Assembly: GCF_030813415.1 (NCBI RefSeq)
Contig: NZ_JAUSUF010000008.1
Location: forward strand, 1-64,000
Reading direction: 5' to 3'
From: Eubacterium multiforme
Lineage (GTDB): Bacteria; Bacillota; Clostridia; Clostridiales; Clostridiaceae
Length of the DNA: 64,000 bases
Shown: positions 51,938 to 60,744 of the stretch, one piece after another
Position numbering within the stretch: position 1 is the first letter of the stretch
How the letters are laid out: every line of letters begins with the position of its first letter
Made by a program: the position numbers and the translations under genes
The notes under the pieces: generated by a model
What the model was told of the DNA's origin: nothing
The model's database searches: none
What the model saw: the letters and a program-made list of their open reading frames with translations, nothing else

Positions 51938-52495
51938 ATGAAGAAAAAAATATTTATAATTAATATTTTTTTGTTAGTTGTGTGGTTAATATGTTTAAAA
52001 TTTATAGATTATGAAATAAGATTAAATAATCTTATGTTCACAAATATTAGTATAAATTTAATAGCAAGTATTTTTACTGTATTATTATTTTCCTTATTAG
52101 TTCAAATAATAATGTATTTATACAAGTTTGTGCATAAAAGAAATAAAAAATTATATTTAGAAATAATTGCAGGATTAGGGATTTTTTTAGTTGTTGCTAG
52201 TATGGTAATGTACTTAATGATTGGATTTATTTTCTTTGCATTTGAAGGACCTGAATATACTGTTGAAAAAGATGGAAAAAAGATGGTGGCATATGTAAAT
52301 AGTTTTACACATGTTTATGTAGAGTATTATGACTATATAAATCCATTTGTACATGGAAATAAAATAAAGATAGGAGAAGATTATGGAGCTGGTGGATATG
52401 ATCCATTTAAGTCAAAAGAAAAAGTAATGTCTAAAAGAATTACATACTATAACGATAATGAAGAGATAATTAAGGAAGCATCAATAGAAAAATAA
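51938..52495 (+). CDS. tandem paralogous membrane protein A, unknown function
   Basis: This 185-residue protein has three membrane segments (about 5-20, 36-60 and 72-98). An extracellular tail follows that includes FTHVYVEYYDYINPFVHGNK and an acidic C-terminus. It is a close paralogue of the protein at 53702. The 60 bases upstream, including a TATAAT and the GGGGG-rich RBS, are almost the same in both. The frame opens at 51875, but ATG 51938 behind AAAGGGGGAG is the start shared with the paralogue. No family is recognised. Confidence 0.75.
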   Translation: MKKKIFIINIFLLVVWLICLKFIDYEIRLNNLMFTNISINLIASIFTVLLFSLLVQIIMYLYKFVHKRNKKLYLEIIAGLGIFLVVASMVMYLMIGFIFFAFEGPEYTVEKDGKKMVAYVNSFTHVYVEYYDYINPFVHGNKIKIGEDYGAGGYDPFKSKEKVMSKRITYYNDNEEIIKEASIEK

Positions 52496-52524
52496 ATTTA
52501 TTAAAAATGGAGAAATACACTGAT

Positions 52525-53094
52525 ATGAATATTATTATTACTTTTAAAAATACAATAAATGATTTTATAGATTGTATTTATTATTTTGAAAAATTTTCAA
52601 AGCCATCAAAAAAATTTTACTTTTCCTATATTTTTTTACCGATATTCGGTATAGGAGTTTCAATTGTAGATATACTTATAAATAAGTACTTTTCTATTTT
52701 TAATCTAATTACTATAATCTTTTTTTTACTAATTTTTATTTTTTCGTCAACAATCTATAATTATAATTTATATAAAAAAGCTAAAGAATTAGTAACTGAT
52801 TATAATGATATTAATAAAATTATAGATAATAAAAAACATATAATATTATATGATAACTATATTTTATTTAATATTTTAAATAAAGATAACTCTGAAAAGA
52901 AGATTTATTTTAAGGATATATTTGAAGTAATTATTGATAATACTCGTATATTTATTTATACAATTGAAAACTTATCAATAAGTATTCCTATATCTAACTT
53001 TGAAAACTGTGATGAAAAAGATATCTTCTTAAAAAATTTATCAAATATATCAAATTGTAAAATAATAAATAATAGAACCAGATATTTTAATTAA
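52525..53094 (+). CDS. YcxB-like membrane protein
   Basis: This protein of about 189 residues has two adjacent membrane helices (about residues 32-75) followed by a soluble part. The pattern KFYFSYIFLPIFGIG, then KHIILYDNYILFNI, then IYFKDIFEVIIDNTRIFIYT resembles YcxB/PH-like membrane proteins. The ATG at 52507 has no RBS; ATG 52525 lies 12 bases behind GGAG, so it is preferred, though not strongly. It follows paralogue A by 30 bases and may share its transcript. Confidence 0.62.
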   Translation: MNIIITFKNTINDFIDCIYYFEKFSKPSKKFYFSYIFLPIFGIGVSIVDILINKYFSIFNLITIIFFLLIFIFSSTIYNYNLYKKAKELVTDYNDINKIIDNKKHIILYDNYILFNILNKDNSEKKIYFKDIFEVIIDNTRIFIYTIENLSISIPISNFENCDEKDIFLKNLSNISNCKIINNRTRYFN

Positions 53095-53107
53095 AATATC
53101 TGGCTCT
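53080..53107. terminator. hairpin between convergent genes
   Basis: CCAGATATTTTA-ATT-AAAATATCTGG is a long perfect stem that covers the stop codon of the YcxB-like gene. It lies between convergent genes, with outer AACCAGA/TCTGGTT repeats. T runs are short, so its strength as a terminator is uncertain. Confidence 0.55.
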
Positions 53108-53109
53108 GG

Positions 53110-53568
53110 TTAAGAATAAGTCCATTTTATTTTTTTAGATATATTTAATAAGATATCTTGCAAATTAGCGTCTTTCTCAATATATTTTCTGTCAGTTTTA
53201 TTATTTTTATTTATAATTACCTTTCCTAAAAATTCTAATTTTTTAATTTTATTATTTACTCCTATCATATATTGAGCATTAGGAGTTCTGAAAACAATTT
53301 CTGATTGTGCTAAATATTTACTTTTTTTATCAAAATTATTTTCGGAATAATTTATTTCTTCTTTAATTATTTTTTCTATCAATAATTTTTCTTTTTTATT
53401 ATCTAAATTTAAATTTTTATTGAATATTATATAACTAGATGTATATCTAGTATTATCAATATTTCTTTTTACTTCATATTTATTAAGAAAAGTCTTTAGC
53501 CCTAAATATTTAATACCTAAAACTATTATTAAAACCATTATAAAACTAATTAATAATCTTTTTTTCAA
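53110..53568 (-). CDS. membrane-anchored protein of unknown function
   Basis: This 152-residue protein has an N-terminal membrane helix (residues 4-20) and a charged extracellular part with no recognisable domain. SEIVFRTPNAQYMIGVNNKI and KLEFLGKVIINKN give a beta-rich segment. The TTG start follows GGGAGGG. It lies between the two tandem paralogues on the opposite strand. Nothing more can be said from sequence. Confidence 0.6.
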   Translation of the reverse strand: MKKRLLISFIMVLIIVLGIKYLGLKTFLNKYEVKRNIDNTRYTSSYIIFNKNLNLDNKKEKLLIEKIIKEEINYSENNFDKKSKYLAQSEIVFRTPNAQYMIGVNNKIKKLEFLGKVIINKNNKTDRKYIEKDANLQDILLNISKKIKWTYS

Positions 53569-53701
53569 TCATATCCCTCCCCATTTAATATATTATAATA
53601 TATTAATTTAATTGAGATATAGATAATTAAGTTTAGTTTTTGGGAAAAGTTAAATTTTATAATATAATTAATGTAAAATATACTATAAAAGGGGGTAATT
53701 T

Positions 53702-54241
53702 ATGAAGAAAAAAATATTTATAATTAATATTTTTTTATTGGTTTTGTGGTTAATATGTTTAAAACTTATAGAACATAAAATAAGATTATCTAATCTTATT
53801 TTAACAAACATTAGTATAAATTTAATGGCTGGTATTTTAACTATATTATTATTTTCCTTATTAGTTCAAATAATAATATATTTATATAAGTTTGTGCACA
53901 AAAGAAATAAAGAATTATATTTAAAAATAATTGCAAGATTAGGAATTTTCTTAGTTGTTACTAGTATGTTAATGTATTTGATGGTTGGATTAATTTTATT
54001 TTCATTTGAGAGGTCGGATTATATTGTTGAAAAGAATGATAAAAAAATGATAGCTTGTGTTAGTGGGTTTACTGAAGTTATTGTAGAATACTATGATTAT
54101 ATAAATATATTTGTAAGAAGAGATAAAATTAGAATATCAGAATATTATGGGGAAGGGGGAATTAATCCATTTTCTAGAGATCCAAAATTAGAACCAAAAA
54201 TCATTAAATATTATGATGATAATGGTAATGTAATAGAATAA
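53702..54241 (+). CDS. tandem paralogous membrane protein B, unknown function
   Basis: This 179-residue paralogue of the protein at 51938 has the same start MKKKIFIINIFLLVLWLICL, the same three membrane segments and the tail VEYYDYINIFVRRDKIRI. Conservation is highest in the membrane part and lower in the extracellular tail, as if the outer part were under diversifying selection. The promoter region AAGTTAAATTTTATAATAT is kept. RBS AAAGGGGGT. Confidence 0.75.
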   Translation: MKKKIFIINIFLLVLWLICLKLIEHKIRLSNLILTNISINLMAGILTILLFSLLVQIIIYLYKFVHKRNKELYLKIIARLGIFLVVTSMLMYLMVGLILFSFERSDYIVEKNDKKMIACVSGFTEVIVEYYDYINIFVRRDKIRISEYYGEGGINPFSRDPKLEPKIIKYYDDNGNVIE

Positions 54242-54297
54242 TTGGATGTTCTATATTGTAATATAAAACTTAAAATTTTAAAGAGTGAGGTGCATAC

Positions 54298-55200
54298 ATG
54301 GATAGACATAGTATAAAATCTTTAAGATATTTTGCTATTTTCATAATAATTGCAAATATTATTGGAAATATATTATTTTTATTAAAAGTTAAAGGTTATA
54401 AATTTTCATTTTTGGGGAACGTAGATATTTATTTAATAACTAGATTTTCATTATTTTGTTTGATTGCAGTATTTTTAGGAGTAGTTTTGAATAAAAGTGA
54501 TAAATTAAAGGAAGAGGAAAAGAGTAGATTACAATCTAAATTAAGACCGGTATTATATTTTAATATAATATTTGTTATTTATTGTTTGATTACTTTATTT
54601 GTATTTAAAGTAAGAGTACTTTTTGTTTCATCTATAATAATGGAGTTAGCGTATATAGCAATTATAATTTATAGTAAAAGATTATACATATCATTAATGG
54701 TTGATGAACATAAGCTTAAATGGCAAAAAGTTATGTTGGGAGCGGATTCAAATATTGAAGATAGCAATATTTTTTGGAGATTAAAAATATGGTTTTTACC
54801 ATTTGAAAGAGTGCCATTTAACAAGAGAAAATTTGAAGGCGTTTCAATATTATATATAATTGCATATGTATATGCTTGCTATATATTGTCTTTTAAATCT
54901 CCTGTAATTTGGATATTAACAATTTTTATATTAAAATCAATTATTGGGATTATAGAATATATTTTAGGGTTATATACTTCATTAGTAGGTATTTGTACTG
55001 GTATTGACGAAGCTTCTGGAGGCAGTAAAGATAAGGTGCATTGGATAGTTTATGTAACTGATTATGTGCATAAGAGAGAAATAGTTTATAAAACTTATGA
55101 CAAGCCTTATTTTAAAAAAGATGATAAAGTGAAAATAATTCATAGTATATTTTTAAAGTATGTAATTAAAGGAAGTCTAATAAGAGATATGTTTTTATAA
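54298..55200 (+). CDS. polytopic membrane protein of unknown function
   Basis: This 300-residue protein has about seven hydrophobic segments in the first 240 residues. The C-terminal soluble part reads DKVHWIVYVTDYVHKREIVY and KPYFKKDDKVKIIHSIFLKY. The second block looks like a small SH3-like or OB-type end domain. No family is recognised. It lies 56 bases after paralogue B behind GTGAGGTG and may be co-transcribed with it. Confidence 0.65.
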   Translation: MDRHSIKSLRYFAIFIIIANIIGNILFLLKVKGYKFSFLGNVDIYLITRFSLFCLIAVFLGVVLNKSDKLKEEEKSRLQSKLRPVLYFNIIFVIYCLITLFVFKVRVLFVSSIIMELAYIAIIIYSKRLYISLMVDEHKLKWQKVMLGADSNIEDSNIFWRLKIWFLPFERVPFNKRKFEGVSILYIIAYVYACYILSFKSPVIWILTIFILKSIIGIIEYILGLYTSLVGICTGIDEASGGSKDKVHWIVYVTDYVHKREIVYKTYDKPYFKKDDKVKIIHSIFLKYVIKGSLIRDMFL

Positions 55201-55216
55201 ATTAATAATATGAAAA

Positions 55217-55250
55217 GTAAGGGTAAGATTAAATTTCTTATCCTTTTATT
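55217..55250 (+). terminator. terminator after the polytopic membrane protein gene
   Basis: AAGGGTAAGA and TCTTATCCTTTT form a stem of about nine base pairs with a TTAAAT loop and a T-rich tail. A second hairpin CCAGAA/TTCTGG follows at about 55270. Confidence 0.7.
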
Positions 55251-55335
55251 TATATTAATGTAAAAAGACCAGAAATATAACTTCTGGCCTAAATCAAATA
55301 ATATTAGTAATTGTATAATTATGTGTTTATAAAAT

Positions 55336-55761
55336 TTATTTTATTGAATTAATAATTTTAGGAACTTGATCTTTCATATTTTTGTATGTAGAATATTCAG
55401 AATTATCATCAGGAAATCCTATATCAGTAGGACCTCCAATAAAATATTTCTTATTTTTTATTGTTATATATTTTTTTGAGTCTATGCTGTCATATTCAGC
55501 ATGGTTTATTGATTTATCATTAGCATTAGCAATAATAAATAAAAAACCTTCTAAATTATTTGACTTTTGAGGTTTAAAATATACAGATAATGAGTTTTTG
55601 GATTCCTTAATTATATATTTATTAGTCAAACTTTTAGGGAATTTAATTGTTAAGTTTAAGGATTTAGCTTCATAGGGAATAGAAGGAATATTTGAATATA
55701 TTTTATAAGCAAATAATAAAATTATTAATATTATTAGTGAAATTGGTATTAATTTTTTCAT
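55336..55761 (-). CDS. small envelope protein with the same domain as the lipoprotein at 50340
   Basis: This 141-residue protein has an N-terminal membrane helix or signal (residues 4-20) and one domain running from AKSLNLTIKFPKSLTNKYII to GGPTDIGFPDDNSEYSTYKN. The order of motifs matches the C-terminal domain of the 346-residue lipoprotein at 50340: a MELPxxW-like strand, a KxxNxxGxLxxI strand, and GxxTDxG..D..E...Y. The two are paralogous modules. RBS AAAGGAGG. Function unknown. Confidence 0.7.
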   Translation of the reverse strand: MKKLIPISLIILIILLFAYKIYSNIPSIPYEAKSLNLTIKFPKSLTNKYIIKESKNSLSVYFKPQKSNNLEGFLFIIANANDKSINHAEYDSIDSKKYITIKNKKYFIGGPTDIGFPDDNSEYSTYKNMKDQVPKIINSIK

Positions 55762-55829
55762 TAAATTTTATCCTCCTTTAGTATGAGCTTTACATTTAGC
55801 TTATGAGTATATTTAAATTTTAAATATTA

Positions 55830-56501
55830 TTACCAATTACGCCCAGAATCACCAGCCATAGAATTTTTAGTTAAAGTAGGTTTTAAAACAGAATAGTGTT
55901 TTAATTCTCCATTAGAATTGAAAACAAATAAAATTTTATATTCTGAATTTATTTTATAACCATATATTATTTCATTTTTTTTGAGAGTTTTATTATAATC
56001 TGGATCACCGAAAAAGTTCTTGATTAATTTAGAATTTAGATTATTTAAAGTTTTATCAAAGGAACGTATTTCAAAAATTTGACTTCCTTTATTGCAGCCA
56101 AAAGCTAAGTTATAAGAATTAAAAGTAAAATATGTACCTTTAGCATCAGGAACAAAATCTTCACTATTTGCCTTACCTAATTTAGAAATTACAGTATCTA
56201 TAGGTTGTCCAATTTTAAAATTAGAATTTATAACTGTTCCTTTTTCGGCAGAAGATTTTATTTTAGTAAGTAGAATTGAAATTTTTTTATTTATATTTGA
56301 TGAATTATTATTAGAATTATTATTGTTTGATTTGTTTTTATTTTGAGAGGGTTGAGTATTAACCTTATTATCAGATTTATCAATTGTCTGTTCTGAAGAT
56401 GTGTTTTGCTTATTATTATCAGTTTTTTTAGTATTATTACAACCTAAAAAAAGAACAGAGGATATGATAATAAAAGACAAAGAAAGCAATATTTTTTTCA
56501 T
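55830..56501 (-). CDS. YjgB/DUF4309-family lipoprotein
   Basis: This 223-residue lipoprotein has the lipobox SVLFLGCNN. An Asn/Ser/Lys-rich linker (residues 25-75) leads to a DUF4309 domain: IGQPIDTVISKLGKANSEDF, KGTYFTFNSYNLAFGCNKGS, QIFEIRSFD and YGYKINSEYKILFVF. B. subtilis YjgB is in this family; the role is unknown. GTG 56510 overlaps the RBS AAAGGAG, so ATG 56501 is the start. It lies in the run of small lipoprotein genes. Confidence 0.85.
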   Translation of the reverse strand: MKKILLSLSFIIISSVLFLGCNNTKKTDNNKQNTSSEQTIDKSDNKVNTQPSQNKNKSNNNNSNNNSSNINKKISILLTKIKSSAEKGTVINSNFKIGQPIDTVISKLGKANSEDFVPDAKGTYFTFNSYNLAFGCNKGSQIFEIRSFDKTLNNLNSKLIKNFFGDPDYNKTLKKNEIIYGYKINSEYKILFVFNSNGELKHYSVLKPTLTKNSMAGDSGRNW

Positions 56502-56655
56502 ATTAAGCACTCCTTTTCATAGAAATTTAAGTATATTATACATATATATAGAAAAATTTACATTAAAGAAAGTTTAATATTTAATAACAAAGTTGTTACT
56601 TATTTTAAACTAGGGATAAAAATAAAGGTTAAAGTTTATAATTATAGAATTTAAT

Positions 56656-56706
56656 AAAGGACAGTAGATAGTTTCAAATTTGCACAAAACTATTTACAGT
56701 CCTTCT
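56656..56706 (-). terminator. terminator of the gene at 56729
   Basis: On the minus strand, AAGGACTGTAAATAGTTT pairs with AAACTATCTACTGTCCTT, about 16 of 18 pairs, with a loop of about 12 bases and a T-rich tail. It follows the stop of the gene at 56729. Confidence 0.8.
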
Positions 56707-56728
56707 TAATTAAATATTTTAAATACCA

Positions 56729-57130
56729 CTATTTAATATTATTTTGAAGTTCTCTCATCCATTTTTCTATTATTTGATTTTCATGAGGGATAGGTTTTCT
56801 ATGTTTTTTATAGTTAGTCATAAATTTTGTTAAGTCATTATATAACTTTTCTAAATCCATATCATCAATTATTTCTTTGTTTGAATATATATTTCCAAGA
56901 GCTTCTCTCTTATTTTCAGATTCTTGTAATGCAGTTAATAACTTACCTGCTAATATTTTTTTGCCATCAGCTTCTGCTGCAATTAAAGCTTTTAATCTTT
57001 CTTCAGTGTGTTTAGATGTTATATCATAAAAATCATCATATAAACCAAATTCTTCTATGAAGTTTTTGAATGCTTCAAAATTATTTTCATTTTCAAATAT
57101 TTCTTTAAGTTCAATTTCAGTATATCTCAT
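56729..57130 (-). CDS. small soluble helical protein, unknown function
   Basis: This 133-residue protein is charged and almost entirely helical, from MRYTEIELKEIFENENNFEA to the end KWMRELQNNIK. EERLKALIAAEADGKKILAG is the least charged segment. No membrane segment, no recognised family. ATG 57130 lies 11 bases after AGGAG; the GTG at 57139 is too close to it. Single-gene transcript with its own terminator. Confidence 0.6.
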   Translation of the reverse strand: MRYTEIELKEIFENENNFEAFKNFIEEFGLYDDFYDITSKHTEERLKALIAAEADGKKILAGKLLTALQESENKREALGNIYSNKEIIDDMDLEKLYNDLTKFMTNYKKHRKPIPHENQIIEKWMRELQNNIK

Positions 57131-57139
57131 ATAAATCAC

Positions 57140-57539
57140 GACTCCTAACTTTTTTATTTATATTATAATATATTGAGTTTTATAATTTTTAATAGGAAAA
57201 TATAATATATATAAAATTCTTATAGTTTTTTACAAAACATATCAATCTAGATATATCTTTTTAGTAATTAAATAGTTTATTTAGCACATTAAGTATAATT
57301 ATATGAAATTTGCAAGATTATAATTGAATCAAAAATTAAATTGAAATTATAGATATTTAATAAAAATATTAAATATAACTTGAATGATATATTAATATTT
57401 AATGATAAAAATTGAAATTTAACAAAAATGTTTAACATAAAATAAATAAAAGAAGAGAGAGTATTTTGTTGCATTTGGAATAAAAAGGAAGTATAATTAT
57501 TATATAAAAGTTATATTCATATAAATATAAGGAGAATTT
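57140..57539. other. 400-bp AT-rich intergenic stretch
   Basis: The stretch contains no convincing gene. A minus-strand frame at 57289-57474 is nothing but AT-rich hydrophobic codons with no RBS. I see no repeat or riboswitch. A promoter for the gene at 57540 should lie near 57500 (TATATAAAAG), but no good pair is present. Confidence 0.5.
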
Positions 57540-57923
57540 ATGATAAAAGAAATATGTAGAATAAATACTTTAAACAAAAGAAAATCTATAATTATTTTAA
57601 TGGTATTATTATTTATTACTTTCATAACGTTATATATCTACAGACCTTATATATATTCAAATAATATATTTGATTATTCATTAGCTAATTCACTTCCAAG
57701 TCTTTTAAATACACTAATAATATATAAAGTTATATATTGTCTAAATAAGTCCATAGAGAAAAATAATGCTGATAAAATTTTACTTATGTTTGCAGTTCCT
57801 ATTGGATGTATATTATCTGAATTAATCCAAAAAACATTATATTTAGGAACTTATGATTTTAATGATATTATATTCATAATATTAAGTATTCCAGTAATAT
57901 TTTTATTAGAAAAGTTTAATTGA
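57540..57923 (+). CDS. small VanZ-like membrane protein
   Basis: This 127-residue protein has four hydrophobic segments. DYSLANSLPSLLNTL, LSELIQKTLYLGTYDFNDII and FIILSIPVIFLLEKF follow the arrangement of VanZ-like proteins, with the E(L/I)x(Q)...G..D..D(I) pattern. The match is partial. VanZ-like proteins influence glycopeptide sensitivity in some species, but no such role can be claimed here. RBS AAGGAGAATTT. Single gene. Confidence 0.6.
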   Translation: MIKEICRINTLNKRKSIIILMVLLFITFITLYIYRPYIYSNNIFDYSLANSLPSLLNTLIIYKVIYCLNKSIEKNNADKILLMFAVPIGCILSELIQKTLYLGTYDFNDIIFIILSIPVIFLLEKFN

Positions 57924-57965
57924 TTATTACTTTGAATAATTTTTAATTTAATAGAAAATAAATTT

Positions 57966-58008
57966 TAAGAGGATTCTACAAAATATAGAATTCTCTTATA
58001 TTGTTTTA
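57966..58008. terminator. terminator between convergent genes
   Basis: TAAGAG..ATTCTA pairs with TAGAAT.CTCTTA, then ATATTGTTTT. It lies between the stop of the VanZ-like gene and the stop of the convergent SDR gene. Confidence 0.7.
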
Positions 58009-58049
58009 ACTTATTTTTGCTAAAATATTTTTAATATAGTAGAGTTAAA

Positions 58050-58838
58050 TTATTTACCCATTAAATACATGTATTCAGCATATTGAGGTGTACCTAATGC
58101 AAATCCACCTGCAACTTCATTAATTGTTCCTGTAACATAATTTGAATCATCACTTGCATAATATAATACTGATCTTGCTATATCCTCAGGTACACCAACA
58201 CGATTTAGAGGCACATGTTTTAAGAAAGATTCTCTAAATTCATCACTCATATTATTAAGAGCTGCTTTAGTTGCTATAAGACCTGGAAGTATTGCGTTAC
58301 ATCTTATATTTTTGTTAGCGTATTGCAAAGCAATATTTTGTGTTAAAGCATTTACTGCAGATTTAGATACACAATAAGCAGTTCTTGATAAGTCAGGAAC
58401 TATAGAACCTATACTTGATATATTTATTATGCTGCCTCCACCACTTTTTATCATATAAGGTATAGCTCTTTTACTTGTTAAATAAACACTTGCAATATTT
58501 GATCTTAATATGCTGAAAAATGCATCAGCATCACCATCTACAACGTTACGATCTAATTTTACATTTGTTGCACCATAATTATTAACTAATATATCTAATC
58601 TTCCTTCATTTTCATAAACAGTATCAATCATTTCAAAATAAGTATTTTCATCTTTAGCATTAAAGTATACAAATTTAGCTTTTCCACCTTCACTTAAAAT
58701 ACGCTCTACTGAGTTTTCTTCTTCAATTCCTGCAATGTATACTGTAGCACCATGTTTTGCTAAAAGTCTTGCAGAAGCAAAGCCTATTCCCCTTGATGCA
58801 GCTGTTATTATAGCCACTTTTCCTTCTAAATTTTTCAT
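58050..58838 (-). CDS. SDR oxidoreductase, probably 7-alpha-hydroxysteroid dehydrogenase type
   Basis: This 262-residue short-chain dehydrogenase has the cofactor motif TAASRGIGFA, NNYG in the fourth strand, and the catalytic Ser in INISSIGS and Tyr/Lys in YCVSK. The C-terminal half (RCNAILPGLIATKAALNNMS, HVPLNRVGVPEDIARSVLYY, GTPQYAEY) closely follows, as I remember it, the 7-alpha-HSDH of C. absonum/C. sardiniense, including the GTPQYAE end. That enzyme oxidises the 7-alpha-hydroxyl of bile acids, which would fit a gut organism. Other SDR substrates are not excluded. RBS AAGGAGGAC. Single gene. Confidence 0.75.
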   Translation of the reverse strand: MKNLEGKVAIITAASRGIGFASARLLAKHGATVYIAGIEEENSVERILSEGGKAKFVYFNAKDENTYFEMIDTVYENEGRLDILVNNYGATNVKLDRNVVDGDADAFFSILRSNIASVYLTSKRAIPYMIKSGGGSIINISSIGSIVPDLSRTAYCVSKSAVNALTQNIALQYANKNIRCNAILPGLIATKAALNNMSDEFRESFLKHVPLNRVGVPEDIARSVLYYASDDSNYVTGTINEVAGGFALGTPQYAEYMYLMGK

Positions 58839-59219
58839 AAAAGTCCTCCTTAACTGTAGTAAAAATTTTAATACTTAAAAAAGTATTTAAAAAACATTGT
58901 AATAATATTTTTAAACATTTTAAAGTTATATAAATGTTATAAATATAAAGTTTATAAAGATAACATTAATATACAGTTAATAAAATATATAAATTAATAA
59001 AAATAAGAATATTTTCTTAGAAAGTGTTCTTATTTTTATGCTTTTTTGTGTATTTTATATTTTCTTTTATTTAACAATATAAATAAAAATTACAAGTTGT
59101 TAATAAAAGAAATTTTATATAGAAAAAACTTAATAGAGTTAATAAAACTTTATAATATTTTAGGGCGAAAATAGGTTATATTATTGTACAGAGTAATATG
59201 AATTTTGGGGAGGAAGACT
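58839..59219. other. 380-bp intergenic stretch with one hairpin
   Basis: AAAATAAGAA and TTCTTATTTTT at 59001-59038 form a hairpin with a T tail on the plus strand that has no gene in front of it. It may be an attenuator for the GGDEF-EAL gene or the end of a short transcript. No aptamer is recognisable. The rest is AT-rich without a gene. Confidence 0.45.
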
Positions 59220-60641
59220 ATGGCTATTGATAATGAATTAGATGAAGTAAAGTATATATTAAAAAGTAGTAACCTATGTGATGAAAAAAATATTGATGAA
59301 TTTTTAGATGCTTTGAAAAATAGAAAAGTTACTGAATTAAAAGCTTACATAAAGGGATTAGAAAATCTTATATATAATGATTATTTAACAGGAATCAATA
59401 ATAGGAGAAGCCTCTATAAATACATAAATAATTTGAATGTGTCTAAGGGAGAATTTAGTAATATAGCATTATTTATTTTAGATTTAGATAACTTTAAAAA
59501 TTTCAATGATACCTTTGGACATTTTGTAGGAGACAAAGTTTTAATTTCAGTTGCTAAAGCCATTGTAGATACTTGTAAAGATGCTTTTGTTGCAAGAATT
59601 GCTGGAGATGAATTTATAGTAATTTATAAAGATATTACTGATGAAGAGGCTGTTATGAAAATAGGAGAAAATATTTTAAAGGCAATAAATAACATATACA
59701 TTAAAGATGCTGATTTTAATAAAATTTCAGCAAGTTTAGGGGCAGTTATCGGATGTAAAGATGGGGATAGTATAGAGGATCTTTTAGTAAAAGGTGATAT
59801 TGCATTATATAAAGCTAAATCTATAGGAAAAAATAAAAGTGTACTTTATACCATTAAATTAGATAAGGAAAGAAAATTCACTTTAGAAATAGAAAAAGAC
59901 ATTGTAAAAGCTATAAAAAACGATGAAATAGAAGTACATTATCAACCTAAGTATACTTGTAAGAAAAAATTAGTAGGATTTGAAGCTTTATTTAGATGGA
60001 ATAATCCTAAATATAAAAAGATACAAGTTTTAAAGATAATAAACATAATAGAACAAAGTAATTCCTTTGAGATTTTCAATGATTACATTATGAAGGAAGC
60101 TTTCAAATTTTCTAAAAAAATAAACAAAAAAAATACTAAAAACCCAATAAAAGTTTCTATAAATATATCTTCAAAACAAATAATGAGTCCAAATTTTATT
60201 TTTAAATTTAAAGAGTTATTAAGAGAAGAGGAAGTAGATCCTAAATTTATAGAAATTGAAATTACAGAAACTGTACTTTTAGAAAATATAGATGAAAATA
60301 TAAGTAAGATAAAAATTTTAAAGGATATGGGTGTTTCTATATATTTAGATGACTTTGGAACAGGATATTCATCTTTAAAATACTTAATATCTCTGCCTGT
60401 ATCAGGAGTTAAGATAGATAGAGGTTTTGTGGCAAAAATGAATAAGGGAGAAGAATATATAAAACTATTAAATTCAATTGTTAAAATATGCTGTACTTTA
60501 AAATTACCAGTTGTAGCTGAAGGTGTTGAAACAGAAAAGGAATTAAACATTTTAAAGAAGATGGATATCAAATATATTCAAGGGTATTTATTCTCAAAAC
60601 CATTGCCGAAGGATGAAGCTTTAAAGTTACTTAGAAAATAA
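59220..60641 (+). CDS. GGDEF-EAL protein (c-di-GMP turnover)
   Basis: This 473-residue soluble protein has a short N-terminal part, then GGDEF (about residues 50-215) and EAL (about 225-473). The GGDEF signature reads RIAGDEF, an AGDEF variant that can still be active, and there is no RxxD inhibitory site. The EAL domain looks complete: EALFRW, SINISSKQ, EIEITETVLLE, YLDDFGTGYSSL, VKIDRGFV, VAEGVETE and QGYLFSKPL hold the metal and catalytic residues. So it is a likely c-di-GMP phosphodiesterase, possibly bifunctional. It has no membrane or sensor domain. The frame opens at TTG 59205, inside the RBS GGGGAGG; ATG 59220 is the start. Four c-di-GMP riboswitches lie in the same window. Confidence 0.92.
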   Translation: MAIDNELDEVKYILKSSNLCDEKNIDEFLDALKNRKVTELKAYIKGLENLIYNDYLTGINNRRSLYKYINNLNVSKGEFSNIALFILDLDNFKNFNDTFGHFVGDKVLISVAKAIVDTCKDAFVARIAGDEFIVIYKDITDEEAVMKIGENILKAINNIYIKDADFNKISASLGAVIGCKDGDSIEDLLVKGDIALYKAKSIGKNKSVLYTIKLDKERKFTLEIEKDIVKAIKNDEIEVHYQPKYTCKKKLVGFEALFRWNNPKYKKIQVLKIINIIEQSNSFEIFNDYIMKEAFKFSKKINKKNTKNPIKVSINISSKQIMSPNFIFKFKELLREEEVDPKFIEIEITETVLLENIDENISKIKILKDMGVSIYLDDFGTGYSSLKYLISLPVSGVKIDRGFVAKMNKGEEYIKLLNSIVKICCTLKLPVVAEGVETEKELNILKKMDIKYIQGYLFSKPLPKDEALKLLRK

Positions 60642-60744
60642 AGATAAAATATTTAAGGAGAGAACTTTTATTATCTATTCCAAAATAATAGCTAATACTT
60701 ATTAAAATATGTTTTATAAAAAATAATTATAGAAGGTGATAGTT

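Noticed and set aside
57289-57474. Minus-strand frame of 61 codons
   Set aside because: It consists of AT-rich hydrophobic codons without RBS in an intergenic stretch; such frames are expected by chance at this GC content.
60083-60571. Minus-strand frame of 162 codons inside the GGDEF-EAL gene
   Set aside because: It is a shadow of the EAL domain on the other strand, with no start signal.
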